Shown here: piece by piece, positions 1-5,577 of the stretch | How positions within the stretch are numbered: the first letter of the stretch is position 1 | Layout: every line of letters starts with the position of its first letter | Source of the DNA: a bacterium | GTDB taxonomy: Bacteria; AUK180; JAQVHJ01 | DNA: 5,872 bases | Direction of reading: 5' to 3' | Assembly (NCBI GenBank): GCA_028696285.1 | Contig: JAQVHJ010000165.1 | Coordinates: 1-5,872 of the forward strand | Notes under the pieces: model-generated | Told to the model about the DNA's origin: nothing | Database searches by the model: none | The model's input: the letters and a program-made list of their open reading frames with translations, nothing else | Program-made: the position numbers and the translations under genes

Positions 1-1017
1 CACGGGATCACGATACCTGAATTCAGATGCATAATCAACCTCAACAGGAATCCGGGCAAATTGTTCAATTAAATATTTTCCGATCAAGCCCGAATGCCAC
101 GAAGTGCCGCAGCCTAAAATAATAATTCTTTTTAAATCCAGGAGTTCCTGGTCCGAAAATATTCTGAAACCGCCGAGACGTGTATCTCCCACCTCTTCCA
201 TTAAATGCCCAAGCATTGTATCCTGAATTGAATCCGGCTGTTCAAATATCTCTTTCAGCATGAAATGAGGATATCCGCCCTTCTCCGCCTGTTCAATGCT
301 CCATTCAATCTCCTGGACATCTTTTGTAATGGGAACATTCTTCATGTTAATTATATTAAAACTCTCTTTCGTAACTATGCCTATTTCATTATCATCAAGA
401 TAAACCATTCTCTTTGTATGTCCCAGTATTGCCGGGGCATCTGATGCAACAAAATTCTCTCCATCCCCGACACCAATTACAATAGGACTTGAATTCCTGG
501 CGCAGACAATCTTTCCCGGTTCACGCTTTGAAATGACAACTATCCCAAAAGTTCCCTTAATCTCCTTCAATGCATGCCTGACTGCCACTTCCAATTTATC
601 AGTGTAAAACTCTTCAATTAAATGAACAAGAACTTCCGTGTCTGTTTCAGAGATAAATTTATGTCCTTTCTTTACAAGAATGTCTTTAAGAATCTTGAAA
701 TTCTCAATTATTCCATTATGCGCCACAACAATCTCATGTTTACAGTCAGTGTGCGGATGAGCATTTATATCCGTAGGCTTCCCGTGCGTTGCCCAACGTG
801 TATGGCCAATACCCATCGTCGCGTCATTGGTAAATTTCTGTAAATATTTTTCTAATACCTCGATTTTTCCTATCTTCTTCTCTAAAATTAGGTTTCCCTC
901 TTTGTCAATCAAGGCAATCCCGGAACTGTCATAACCCCTGTATTCAAGGCGTTTTAAACCTTCAATTATTAGTGTTTCCGCCTTCTTTTCACCGATATAT
1001 CCTATTATCCCGCACAT
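1..1017 (-). CDS. glmS: Glutamine--fructose-6-phosphate aminotransferase (isomerizing), C-terminal part outside window
   Basis: Cytoplasmic enzyme that makes glucosamine-6-phosphate from fructose-6-phosphate and glutamine, the first step towards UDP-GlcNAc. The 339 visible residues hold the complete N-terminal class-II glutaminase domain and the start of the first SIS (sugar isomerase) domain. It begins MCGIIGYIG, so Cys2 becomes the N-terminal nucleophile after Met removal. LKRLEYRGYDSSGIA, GHTRWATHG, HNGIIEN and SETDTEVL follow in the usual order. The inter-domain signature KGGYPHFMLKEIFEQP and the SIS motif LGCGTSWHSGLIGKYL are near the right-hand end of the visible protein. The family is about 600-610 residues, so roughly 270 are missing off the left edge; nothing looks broken. 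The start at 1017 is fixed by the obligatory MCGI and by AGGAG at 1025-1029, 7 nt upstream. Third gene of the spoVG-glmM-glmS operon, 10 bp after glmM. Confidence 0.97.
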   Translation of the reverse strand, partial: MCGIIGYIGEKKAETLIIEGLKRLEYRGYDSSGIALIDKEGNLILEKKIGKIEVLEKYLQKFTNDATMGIGHTRWATHGKPTDINAHPHTDCKHEIVVAHNGIIENFKILKDILVKKGHKFISETDTEVLVHLIEEFYTDKLEVAVRHALKEIKGTFGIVVISKREPGKIVCARNSSPIVIGVGDGENFVASDAPAILGHTKRMVYLDDNEIGIVTKESFNIINMKNVPITKDVQEIEWSIEQAEKGGYPHFMLKEIFEQPDSIQDTMLGHLMEEVGDTRLGGFRIFSDQELLDLKRIIILGCGTSWHSGLIGKYLIEQFARIPVEVDYASEFRYRDPV

Positions 1018-1024
1018 TACAATG

Positions 1025-1029
1025 CTCCT
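1025..1029 (-). promoter_or_regulatory. glmS ribosome binding site overlapping the glmM stop codon
   Basis: AGGAG on the minus strand, 7 nt before the glmS ATG. Its first two bases are the last two of the glmM TAG stop codon (1028-1030). Ribosomes ending glmM therefore sit on the glmS initiation site, which suggests translational coupling of the two consecutive enzymes. Confidence 0.85.
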
Positions 1030-2392
1030 AAATTAAAGTTAAGACCTTATTAATCAAATCCTTTACCTGTTTTTGTGTGGTAGATTCCGCAATCACACGA
1101 ACAACAGGCTCTGTCGCGGATGCCCGGATATGTACCCAGGCATTTTTAAGGAGTAATTTTATTCCGTCTGTTTCATCTATACCGCAATCAGGGAACTCCT
1201 TCTTAATCTTACCTATATCAACATACCCGGTCTCGGAATATTTCTTTGCTTTCATAATTATATATTCAGGAAAATTCTTTATTAATTCAGAGAGTTTAAT
1301 CTTTTTTCTTGATAAGAGGTCCAGTATCAAGAACATCCCTGCCAGGCTGTCCCGGCCGTAGTGAGCATCAGGCCATATAACCCCGCCGTTCCCTTCTCCT
1401 CCTATTACTGCTCTTTTTGCCTTCATCATTTCAACAACATTCGCTTCGCCGACCTTAGACCTGTAGATCGGAACACGGTATTCTTCCGCAACATAATCCA
1501 TTAGCATTGAAGATGAGAGATTGGTAACAATCGGGCCGCGCTTATATTCTAAATAACTGAAAGCGGCAAGGGCTTGAGTGAATTCTTCAGAGATATATTC
1601 TCCTTTATCTGAAATTATAGCCAAGCGGTCCGCATCAGGATCAACAACAAAACAAAGATCAAACTTCTTCCCATGTAAATATTTTAAGGTGGATTTTAAA
1701 TTCTGTTTTGTCGGTTCGGGGATATGCGCAAATTTTTTGTTGGGGTCATCATTTAATACTTTGATCTTCTTTATACCGATTTCTGTCAGGAATTCAGGAA
1801 TTGCCTTATACCCTGCACCGTTTACTGCATCTATGCAAATGCTAAAGCTTCTCTTCTTAATTTGTGAAATATTAATAAACCTCTTTGAAAACTTATTCTG
1901 AATGATATTCTCAATATGATTTTTAACCCCATCCTTTTTATAAAACTTCCTTCCTGTCCTGTCAAACGGCTTGAACATAAATCTTCCGGTTTCAAATATT
2001 GATATGATCTTATTGATCTTATCCTGTGTTAAAAAGCATCCGTCACTCCCGACAATCTTCAGAGCATTCCACTCTGCAGGATTATGTGATGCAGAGATTA
2101 TTATTCCTGCACCTGCTTTATACTTCAAGACATTTACTTCCACGGTTGGAGTGGGAACCACCCCAAGATAATGGACATCGCACCCGCACGAGGTTAACCC
2201 TGCTATTACAGTCGATGCAAGAACATCCCTGGATAGACGGGTGTCTGTTCCGAGGACTATTGGCTTACCCTTGAAAAATGTTCCGATTGCCATTGAAAGC
2301 TTTAAAACAAATTCAGGAGATAATGGATCCGGATAAATTCCCCGAAAACCGGAAACGCCCTTTTTAATATTATTTGAGATCTTTTGTGTCAT
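1028..2392 (-). CDS. glmM: Phosphoglucosamine mutase (phosphohexomutase family), archaeal-type motifs
   Basis: Alpha-D-phosphohexomutase, most likely converting glucosamine-6-phosphate to glucosamine-1-phosphate because glmS follows directly. All four domain signatures are present in 454 residues, a normal length. The catalytic loop is ISASHNPAEWNALK, with Ser102 as the phosphoserine. The Mg2+ loop is DPDADR (251-256), the sugar-binding loop GEGNGGVIWP (332-341), and the phosphate-binding loop RASATEPVVR (423-432). GEGNGG and RASATEP differ from the GEQSGH and RKSGTEP of typical bacterial GlmM and resemble archaeal and deep-branching bacterial members. Phosphoglucomutase or phosphomannomutase activity cannot be excluded from sequence. 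An in-frame TTG lies four codons upstream at 2404, but I chose ATG at 2392: it has GGAAG (2398-2402) 5 nt ahead and the protein aligns from there. The gene overlaps the end of spoVG by 23 bp. Confidence 0.93.
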   Translation of the reverse strand: MTQKISNNIKKGVSGFRGIYPDPLSPEFVLKLSMAIGTFFKGKPIVLGTDTRLSRDVLASTVIAGLTSCGCDVHYLGVVPTPTVEVNVLKYKAGAGIIISASHNPAEWNALKIVGSDGCFLTQDKINKIISIFETGRFMFKPFDRTGRKFYKKDGVKNHIENIIQNKFSKRFINISQIKKRSFSICIDAVNGAGYKAIPEFLTEIGIKKIKVLNDDPNKKFAHIPEPTKQNLKSTLKYLHGKKFDLCFVVDPDADRLAIISDKGEYISEEFTQALAAFSYLEYKRGPIVTNLSSSMLMDYVAEEYRVPIYRSKVGEANVVEMMKAKRAVIGGEGNGGVIWPDAHYGRDSLAGMFLILDLLSRKKIKLSELIKNFPEYIIMKAKKYSETGYVDIGKIKKEFPDCGIDETDGIKLLLKNAWVHIRASATEPVVRVIAESTTQKQVKDLINKVLTLI

Positions 2393-2669
2393 TTCCACTT
2401 CCAAATTTTATATATTCATCTATTATTTTTTCACGAAACTCCTTTTCTATCTCCTTCGATTCAAATACGATATAGCTGACCCACTCACCCTTTACCTTCT
2501 TCTGTGGGTAGTTCGGGAAGTATCCCCCGTGTTCTGTTTCAATAATCTGAACATTCCGTATTATAAGAGAATTGTTCAAGGTTATATCTGCATACGCGCG
2601 AATCCTTCCACCCTTAAAAGATGTGTCAAAATAATAAAATTTAATGTCAGTAATCTTTAAATTGTTCAT
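2370..2669 (-). CDS. spoVG: SpoVG family protein
   Basis: A 99-residue protein matching the SpoVG family (B. subtilis SpoVG is 97 residues). It opens MNNLKITDIKFYYF, continues with the beta-strand block GGRIRAYADITLNNSLIIRNVQIIE, and has the family's helical end EIEKEFREKIIDEYIKF. The region HGGYFPNYPQKK corresponds to the family's conserved 'G-F-I-xMPSRK' segment, in a divergent form. Known SpoVG proteins are small site-specific nucleic-acid-binding regulators, linked to septation and sporulation in Bacillus and to capsule and virulence control in Staphylococcus. Presence outside spore formers is common, so no sporulation is implied. First gene of the operon, ATG 18 bp from the predicted transcription start, with a modest AGAGCAGG ribosome site. 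Its 3' end overlaps glmM by 23 bp. A role in controlling amino-sugar synthesis is an inference from position only. Confidence 0.88.
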   Translation of the reverse strand: MNNLKITDIKFYYFDTSFKGGRIRAYADITLNNSLIIRNVQIIETEHGGYFPNYPQKKVKGEWVSYIVFESKEIEKEFREKIIDEYIKFGSGNDTKDLK

Positions 2670-2693
2670 TACCTGCTCTTTTTATATCTTTTA

Positions 2694-2722
2694 ATTATAA
2701 CATATTTTAACATCTAAGTCAA
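2694..2722 (-). promoter_or_regulatory. Sigma-70 type promoter of the spoVG-glmM-glmS operon
   Basis: On the minus strand, TTGACT (2717-2722), a 17-bp spacer, then a consensus TATAAT (2694-2699) preceded by TGT, which makes an extended -10. Transcription would start near 2687, giving a leader of only about 18 nt before the spoVG ATG. There is therefore no room for a riboswitch or a glmS-type ribozyme in this leader. Confidence 0.85.
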
Positions 2723-2728
2723 ATAATA

Positions 2729-2760
2729 GTGGAGAGTGGGGGGTGGAGTGTGGAGAGTGA
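2729..2760. repeat. 7-bp tandem repeat array A, four units plus a partial
   Basis: Plus strand units GTGGAGA, GTGGGGG, GTGGAGT, GTGGAGA, then GTGA. The array ends only 6 bp upstream of the -35 box of the spoVG promoter. The same heptamer recurs in array B at 4135-4169, upstream of the next promoter. Function unknown; it could be a replication-slippage repeat dispersed in the genome or a binding array. Confidence 0.85.
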
Positions 2761-2919
2761 TAATTCCTGTAATCCTAGAAATAAGTACTAAAAAATGTGT
2801 GACCTGTTAAATCGTAATTCGTGAATTGAAAGATTTGTCGTATAAACATTTGATACGATAGGAACATAATACAAAAAAAAAGTGTAAGGCAAGTGTTCTT
2901 AAAAAGAATTTCCAGGATA
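2761..2919. other. Non-coding gap between the oxidase gene and the spoVG promoter
   Basis: No gene is visible. It holds an imperfect inverted repeat at 2838-2858 (TCGTAT and ATACGA arms with AAA/TTT inside and one bulged base) and, on the minus strand, a nine-base T run at 2873-2881 just after the oxidase stop codon. No strong stem directly precedes the T run, so I do not call an intrinsic terminator. Confidence 0.6.
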
Positions 2920-4035
2920 TCAATTAAATAACAATTTAAATACATAGTCTGCGATGGCAGGGGCTGCGGTAAGGCCGGGTGATTCAATGCCGATAAGATT
3001 TACAAGACCCTGATACCCGTTATCACGTTCATCTTTAATAATAAAGTCGCGGAAAACTTCTCCGGGTTTCTGGAGTTTGGGACGAATTCCGGATTGATCC
3101 GGACTCAAGTCTTCTCTTTTCAAGAAATTAAGATAGCGAATTCCACTTTCAAAGAATTGCTCGACATGGCCTTCGTCAACATTATAATTTAATTCATCTA
3201 CATAGAAAGCGTTCGGTCCGAGTTTTAATCCGCCGTCAAGTTCAACAACCAAGTGAAGACCAAGACTGATTTTTGTCGGGACAGGATAAATCAGGTGGGA
3301 AACCTTACCCCGATGTCTTCCGGAAACACGGAAATACTCACCTTTACACGGTGATAAGGTATAACCGAGTTTTTCAATATCCAATCCGATCATTGACGCG
3401 ACCTTGTCACAATCCAATCCTGCACAGTTTATGAGAATGGATGTTTCCAATTCAAAACTTACTCCGTCAGGTTCGGAAATATTTAATATGTAACCACTTT
3501 GTGATTTTGTTACCCCCGTTAAGGTGCTGTTGTATGAGATTATTGAATTCTTCTCTGTAATAAAATGTTCATAAAAACTCATTAATTTATGCGTATCAAC
3601 AATTCCGGTCTCTTCACTTAGCAAACCCATTTCTCCTATAATATTCGGTTCAAGAGATTGAAGCTCTGACTTTGAAATCAATCGTAATCCCCTTGCTCCG
3701 TTTTCTGTTCCCTGCTTCAAAACCTGTTTTATCTTCTCTTCTTCTTCATTACTTTCTGCAACGATTATCTTTCCGCTTTTTTTATAAGGAATATTATTCT
3801 CATTACAAAGCTGATATAACTTACGATTTCCTTCAACGCAAAGTTTTGCTTTTAATGATTCAGAGGGGTAATATAACCCTGCGTGTATTACCTCGCTGTT
3901 CCTGGACGAGGTCTCCCTCCCAAAGCCATTGTTCCTTTCTATTATTATTACATCTTTCCCCGCCTTCACAAGCTCTGCTCCAACCGCCAACCCGACAACA
4001 CCTGCACCGATAATTACAATATCTGCTTTTTCCAT
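2920..4035 (-). CDS. lhgO: FAD-dependent oxidoreductase of the L-2-hydroxyglutarate dehydrogenase/oxidase family
   Basis: A 371-residue soluble DAO-superfamily flavoprotein. The N-terminal Rossmann motif is IIGAGVVGLAVGAEL (GxGxxG at 10-15), with Glu33 ending beta2 to bind the FAD ribose. TSSRNSEVIHAGLYYP (42-57) and the following SLKAKLCVEG are hallmarks of the L2HGDH/LhgO family. HLIYPVP, LGLHLVVELDGGLKLGP, SGIRPKL and the C-terminal FAD-closing motif IGIESPGLTA complete the pattern. Family members oxidise L-2-hydroxyglutarate to 2-oxoglutarate, but relatives act on other 2-hydroxy acids, so the substrate is not certain. It is somewhat shorter than E. coli LhgO. The frame is open upstream to 4074, but ATG at 4035 is the start: GGGAGTG (4038-4044) lies just ahead, the upstream part falls in the promoter, and MEKADIVIIGAG is a normal N-terminus. 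Apparently monocistronic. Confidence 0.88.
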   Translation of the reverse strand: MEKADIVIIGAGVVGLAVGAELVKAGKDVIIIERNNGFGRETSSRNSEVIHAGLYYPSESLKAKLCVEGNRKLYQLCNENNIPYKKSGKIIVAESNEEEEKIKQVLKQGTENGARGLRLISKSELQSLEPNIIGEMGLLSEETGIVDTHKLMSFYEHFITEKNSIISYNSTLTGVTKSQSGYILNISEPDGVSFELETSILINCAGLDCDKVASMIGLDIEKLGYTLSPCKGEYFRVSGRHRGKVSHLIYPVPTKISLGLHLVVELDGGLKLGPNAFYVDELNYNVDEGHVEQFFESGIRYLNFLKREDLSPDQSGIRPKLQKPGEVFRDFIIKDERDNGYQGLVNLIGIESPGLTAAPAIADYVFKLLFN

Positions 4036-4039
4036 TTCA

Positions 4040-4044
4040 CTCCC
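4040..4044 (-). promoter_or_regulatory. Ribosome binding site deciding the oxidase start
   Basis: GGGAG on the minus strand, 4 nt before ATG at 4035. No comparable site precedes the earlier in-frame start at 4074, which also lies upstream of the predicted transcription start near 4051. Confidence 0.75.
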
Positions 4045-4057
4045 GATTCTTGATAAT

Positions 4058-4086
4058 ATTAAAACATAAAACATCTGTTAAGTCAA
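4058..4086 (-). promoter_or_regulatory. Sigma-70 type promoter of the oxidase gene
   Basis: TTGACT (4081-4086), a 17-bp spacer and TTTAAT (4058-4063), again with an extended -10 TG one base before the hexamer. The shared TTGACTTA and TATGTT parts make it close in design to the spoVG operon promoter. The predicted leader is about 16 nt. Confidence 0.78.
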
Positions 4087-4105
4087 GTAAAAAAGGTGCC
4101 GGCCC

Positions 4106-4119
4106 ATGACATATGACAT
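4106..4119. repeat. Two perfect tandem copies of a 7-mer upstream of the oxidase promoter
   Basis: ATGACAT occurs twice without a gap, about 20 bp upstream of the -35 box. It could be an operator or activator half-site pair, or a chance duplication; its position is the only support for a regulatory role. Confidence 0.45.
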
Positions 4120-4134
4120 GTAAGTTAATTAAGA

Positions 4135-4169
4135 GTGGAAGGTGGAGAGTGGAGTGTGGAGAGTGGAAT
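4135..4169. repeat. 7-bp tandem repeat array B, five units
   Basis: Plus strand units GTGGAAG, GTGGAGA, GTGGAGT, GTGGAGA, GTGGAAT, in perfect 7-bp register. It is the same family as array A at 2729-2760 and lies about 50 bp upstream of the -35 of the oxidase promoter. Read in any frame it gives low-complexity Ser/Thr/Leu/His/Pro peptides, which explains spurious short open frames here. Confidence 0.88.
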
Positions 4170-4188
4170 ATGAAATTGAAAATTTTAG

Positions 4189-4221
4189 ATTGATAGTGCA
4201 CCACGTGGGGTGCACCATTAC
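4189..4221. repeat. Short hairpin element, copy 1
   Basis: ATTGATAGTGCA is followed by a variable core and TGCACCATTAC. The arms GTGCACC (4196-4202) and GGTGCAC (4209-4215) pair perfectly. Copy 2 is at 4575-4604, with the same flanks but a different inner stem. Confidence 0.6.
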
Positions 4222-4360
4222 GAATTGAAAAATGTGAATATAGCATTTATTCAAATGGCACAGATATTTAAATAGATTCATACTTTGTAAACAATCGATT
4301 TCTAGTTCTAAATAAAATAATAATTTAATACATCTAAGTAGAGTACCCAAAGGAGCGGAG

Positions 4361-4540
4361 TCATGCATCCTTGTTGTGAATGGCGTTCTGTAGTTTAAAA
4401 ATAATCTTTGAAGTATTGCTGTGTCTTGACGAAGTCGAGCAGTGTGAAATTAAAGGGAGCAGAGCGAACTTTAATTTACCGTTGCAAAAGAAGAAAAAAA
4501 CAAATGAAATTAAAACAACTTAATCCCTGAACAAATGTAT
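4361..4540. repeat. Structured repeat element, copy 1 (possible ncRNA or mobile DNA element)
   Basis: Direct repeat of 5119-5302. The 3' part, 4442-4540, matches the other copy at 98 of 99 positions; the 5' part, 4361-4395, matches at 28 of 35. The conserved part can fold as a three-way junction. P1 pairs 4414-4419 with 4484-4489 (5 of 6 pairs). P2 is CTTGAC-GAA-GTCGAG at 4425-4439, with one G-T pair. P3 pairs AAATTAAAG (4447-4455) with CTTTAATTT (4469-4477) across a 13-nt loop. A 7-nt direct repeat ACAAATG lies at 4500-4506 and 4531-4537. The orientation of transcription, if any, is unknown. No recognised RNA family or insertion sequence is apparent. Confidence 0.8.
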
Positions 4541-4574
4541 CAAAGCTATTTAAAAAAAGAGATACAGATTTAAT

Positions 4575-4604
4575 ATTGATAGTGCAGATGTTCTGCACAT
4601 TTAC
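4575..4604. repeat. Short hairpin element, copy 2
   Basis: The first 12 bases, ATTGATAGTGCA, are identical to copy 1 at 4189-4200, and TGCACATTTAC matches its right flank at 9 of 11 positions. The arms GTGCAGA (4582-4588) and TCTGCAC (4592-4598) pair perfectly around TGT. Relative to copy 1 the inner two pairs changed on both arms. Confidence 0.6.
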
Positions 4605-4806
4605 TACTTAACATGATATCGGATGTGTTTTCAACTTCTGATCACGCTGAACATGCTGAAAAGAAAAAGATATTATCAAATATGATAATTATATTTAGAG
4701 CAATTGCTGCTTAACAAAACAGTGGATGCAAGAAGAATTTTTGACAGGGATTAAACGGGATTAAGAAGATCATCTTTTATTTTTGAATATATTTATCCAT
4801 TAATTC

Positions 4807-4825
4807 TTGAATGCAAAGCATTCAA
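4807..4825. repeat. Perfect 8-bp inverted repeat
   Basis: TTGAATGC and GCATTCAA are separated by AAA. There is no T run directly after it and no gene to terminate, so it is listed only as a hairpin. Confidence 0.6.
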
Positions 4826-4889
4826 CTTGTTTATAAATAACTTATCTTTTCCCACCCGTTACATTCACCAGCGACAAGCGAAGGCGTCC

Positions 4890-4911
4890 CGATCTTTTAA
4901 GAAAAGTATCG
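4890..4911. repeat. Imperfect hairpin with 9-bp stem
   Basis: CGATCTTTT pairs with AAAAG-T-ATCG, with one bulged T and an AAG loop. It is another of the hairpins in the gene-free region; role unknown. Confidence 0.45.
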
Positions 4912-5118
4912 TGATTTAAAGTCTCTTACAAGTCTCGTAAAAGTCCCTGTTGAAATTACACTCACTTGATTTCAAAGTATCAACTGCTAATTGCTTCAGA
5001 GTATCAAAAGATAAAAGAACTATATTAACAATTTTCAATCTTACTTTTTCAATGCATAGTTTCTTGGTTCTAATTACCAATTTATTTACCGCAATAAAGC
5101 AGTGTGTTTAGCGCAGCG

Positions 5119-5302
5119 TCTTGCATCCTTGTGGTGCATGATGCTCGGTAGTTGATAAATAATATTCTTATTAGTTTTTGCCGTGTATTCGCGAAGCGAA
5201 TCCGTGTGAAATTAAAGGGAGCAGAGCGAACTTTAATTTACCGTTGCAAAAGAAGAAAAAAACAAATGAAATTAAAACAACTTAATACCTGAACAAATGT
5301 AT
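5119..5302. repeat. Structured repeat element, copy 2 (possible ncRNA or mobile DNA element)
   Basis: Second copy of the element at 4361-4540, in the same orientation and 762 bp away in its conserved part; 4 extra bases lie between the 5' and 3' parts. P1 is perfect here (TTTTGC 5176-5181 with GCAAAA 5246-5251). P2 is ATTCGC-GAA-GCGAAT (5187-5201), perfectly paired with a different sequence from copy 1 but the same loop. P3 is identical (5209-5217 with 5231-5239). The 5' part adds the hairpin TGCATC-CTTGT-GGTGCA (5122-5138), which is not conserved in copy 1. The only base change in the 99-nt block is at 5287. Confidence 0.8.
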
Positions 5303-5311
5303 AATTATTAT

Positions 5312-5349
5312 TTAGAACAAAAAATCGCGGTTTGACACCTTCGTTCTAA
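5312..5349. repeat. Inverted repeat upstream of the sigma-54 promoter
   Basis: TTAGAAC (5312-5318) and GTTCTAA (5343-5349) are perfect 7-bp arms around 24 nt. It lies directly after structured repeat copy 2. It may be part of a larger folded element together with 5358-5419, or chance. Confidence 0.35.
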
Positions 5350-5371
5350 TTGTGGATAGCAAGAAATTTAG

Positions 5372-5409
5372 CGGGGAATAATTCCCCGGCCGAGGAATTA
5401 TGTTCCGGC
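5372..5409. promoter_or_regulatory. Two adjacent GGAA/TTCC palindromes, candidate activator sites
   Basis: CGGGGAAT-A-ATTCCCCG (5372-5388) is a perfect 17-bp inverted repeat. Directly after it, GCC-GA-GGAA-TTATG-TTCC-GGC (5389-5409) is a second palindrome with the same GGAA/TTCC core. They lie about 125-160 bp upstream of the -24 box at 5528, a usual distance for sigma-54 enhancer-binding protein sites. The alternative is a DNA or RNA hairpin element: flanking AATT segments could close a junction around both. Confidence 0.45.
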
Positions 5410-5483
5410 GAATTTGCTTCCAGATTGGCTTTTTCTAATTTATGTGTAATTTTGTAGTATATTTTCAACTTGCGTAATGTTGA

Positions 5484-5511
5484 GAGATATTTCACAATCT
5501 CCTTTTTTTTT
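5484..5511 (+). terminator. Weak candidate intrinsic terminator
   Basis: GAGAT (5484-5488) and ATCTC (5497-5501) pair across an 8-nt loop, followed by C and nine T residues. The stem is short and AT-rich, so efficiency is doubtful. If real, it would stop plus-strand transcripts from the repeat region just before the sigma-54 promoter. Confidence 0.3.
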
Positions 5512-5527
5512 GTTTAGAATTCTTTCT

Positions 5528-5543
5528 TTGGCATAAGTATTGC
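5528..5543 (+). promoter_or_regulatory. Sigma-54 (RpoN) promoter
   Basis: TTGGCATAAGTATTGC: the -24 element TTGGCA (GG at 5530-5531) and -12 element TTGC (GC at 5542-5543) have exactly 10 bp between GG and GC, the strict RpoN spacing. The start would be near 5554-5556, about 35 nt before the ATG. Transcription from it would need an enhancer-binding activator ATPase, none of which is encoded in the window. Confidence 0.85.
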
Positions 5544-5577
5544 TTCTATATAATCTGTGAAAAAAAACAAAAAAACT

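Noticed and set aside
1018..1030. glmS ribozyme in front of glmS
   Set aside because: Only 10 bp separate glmM and glmS, and the operon leader is about 18 nt, so there is no space for it.
1077..2274. Plus-strand open frames inside glmM
   Set aside because: They are antisense to a clear conserved enzyme gene and show no protein-like features.
2393..2404. Earlier TTG start for glmM adding four residues
   Set aside because: The TTG has no ribosome site of its own and its codons contain the GGAAG that serves the ATG at 2392.
2870..2919. Intrinsic terminator after the oxidase gene
   Set aside because: A nine-base T run exists on the minus strand, but only a four to five base-pair stem can be drawn near it and it is not directly adjacent.
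4036..4074. Extended N-terminus of the oxidase starting at 4074
   Set aside because: It lies over the predicted -10 box and transcription start; the ATG at 4035 has a good Shine-Dalgarno and a normal flavoprotein N-terminus.
4037..4368. Short minus-strand open frames around the oxidase promoter
   Set aside because: They translate the promoter, the 7-bp repeat array and a hairpin into low-complexity peptides (STLHTPLST type), with no ribosome site or family resemblance.
4504..4530. Micro-ORF MKLKQLNP inside the structured repeat, present as MKLKQLNT in copy 2
   Set aside because: Only eight codons, no real Shine-Dalgarno, and the sole difference between copies is an amino-acid change; the DNA conservation is better explained by the repeat itself.
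4361..5302. Integron attC sites or a CRISPR array
   Set aside because: No proper pair of attC core boxes (GTTRRRY with RYYYAAC) frames the repeats, no cassette genes lie between them, and there are only two long repeats rather than short repeats with regular spacers.
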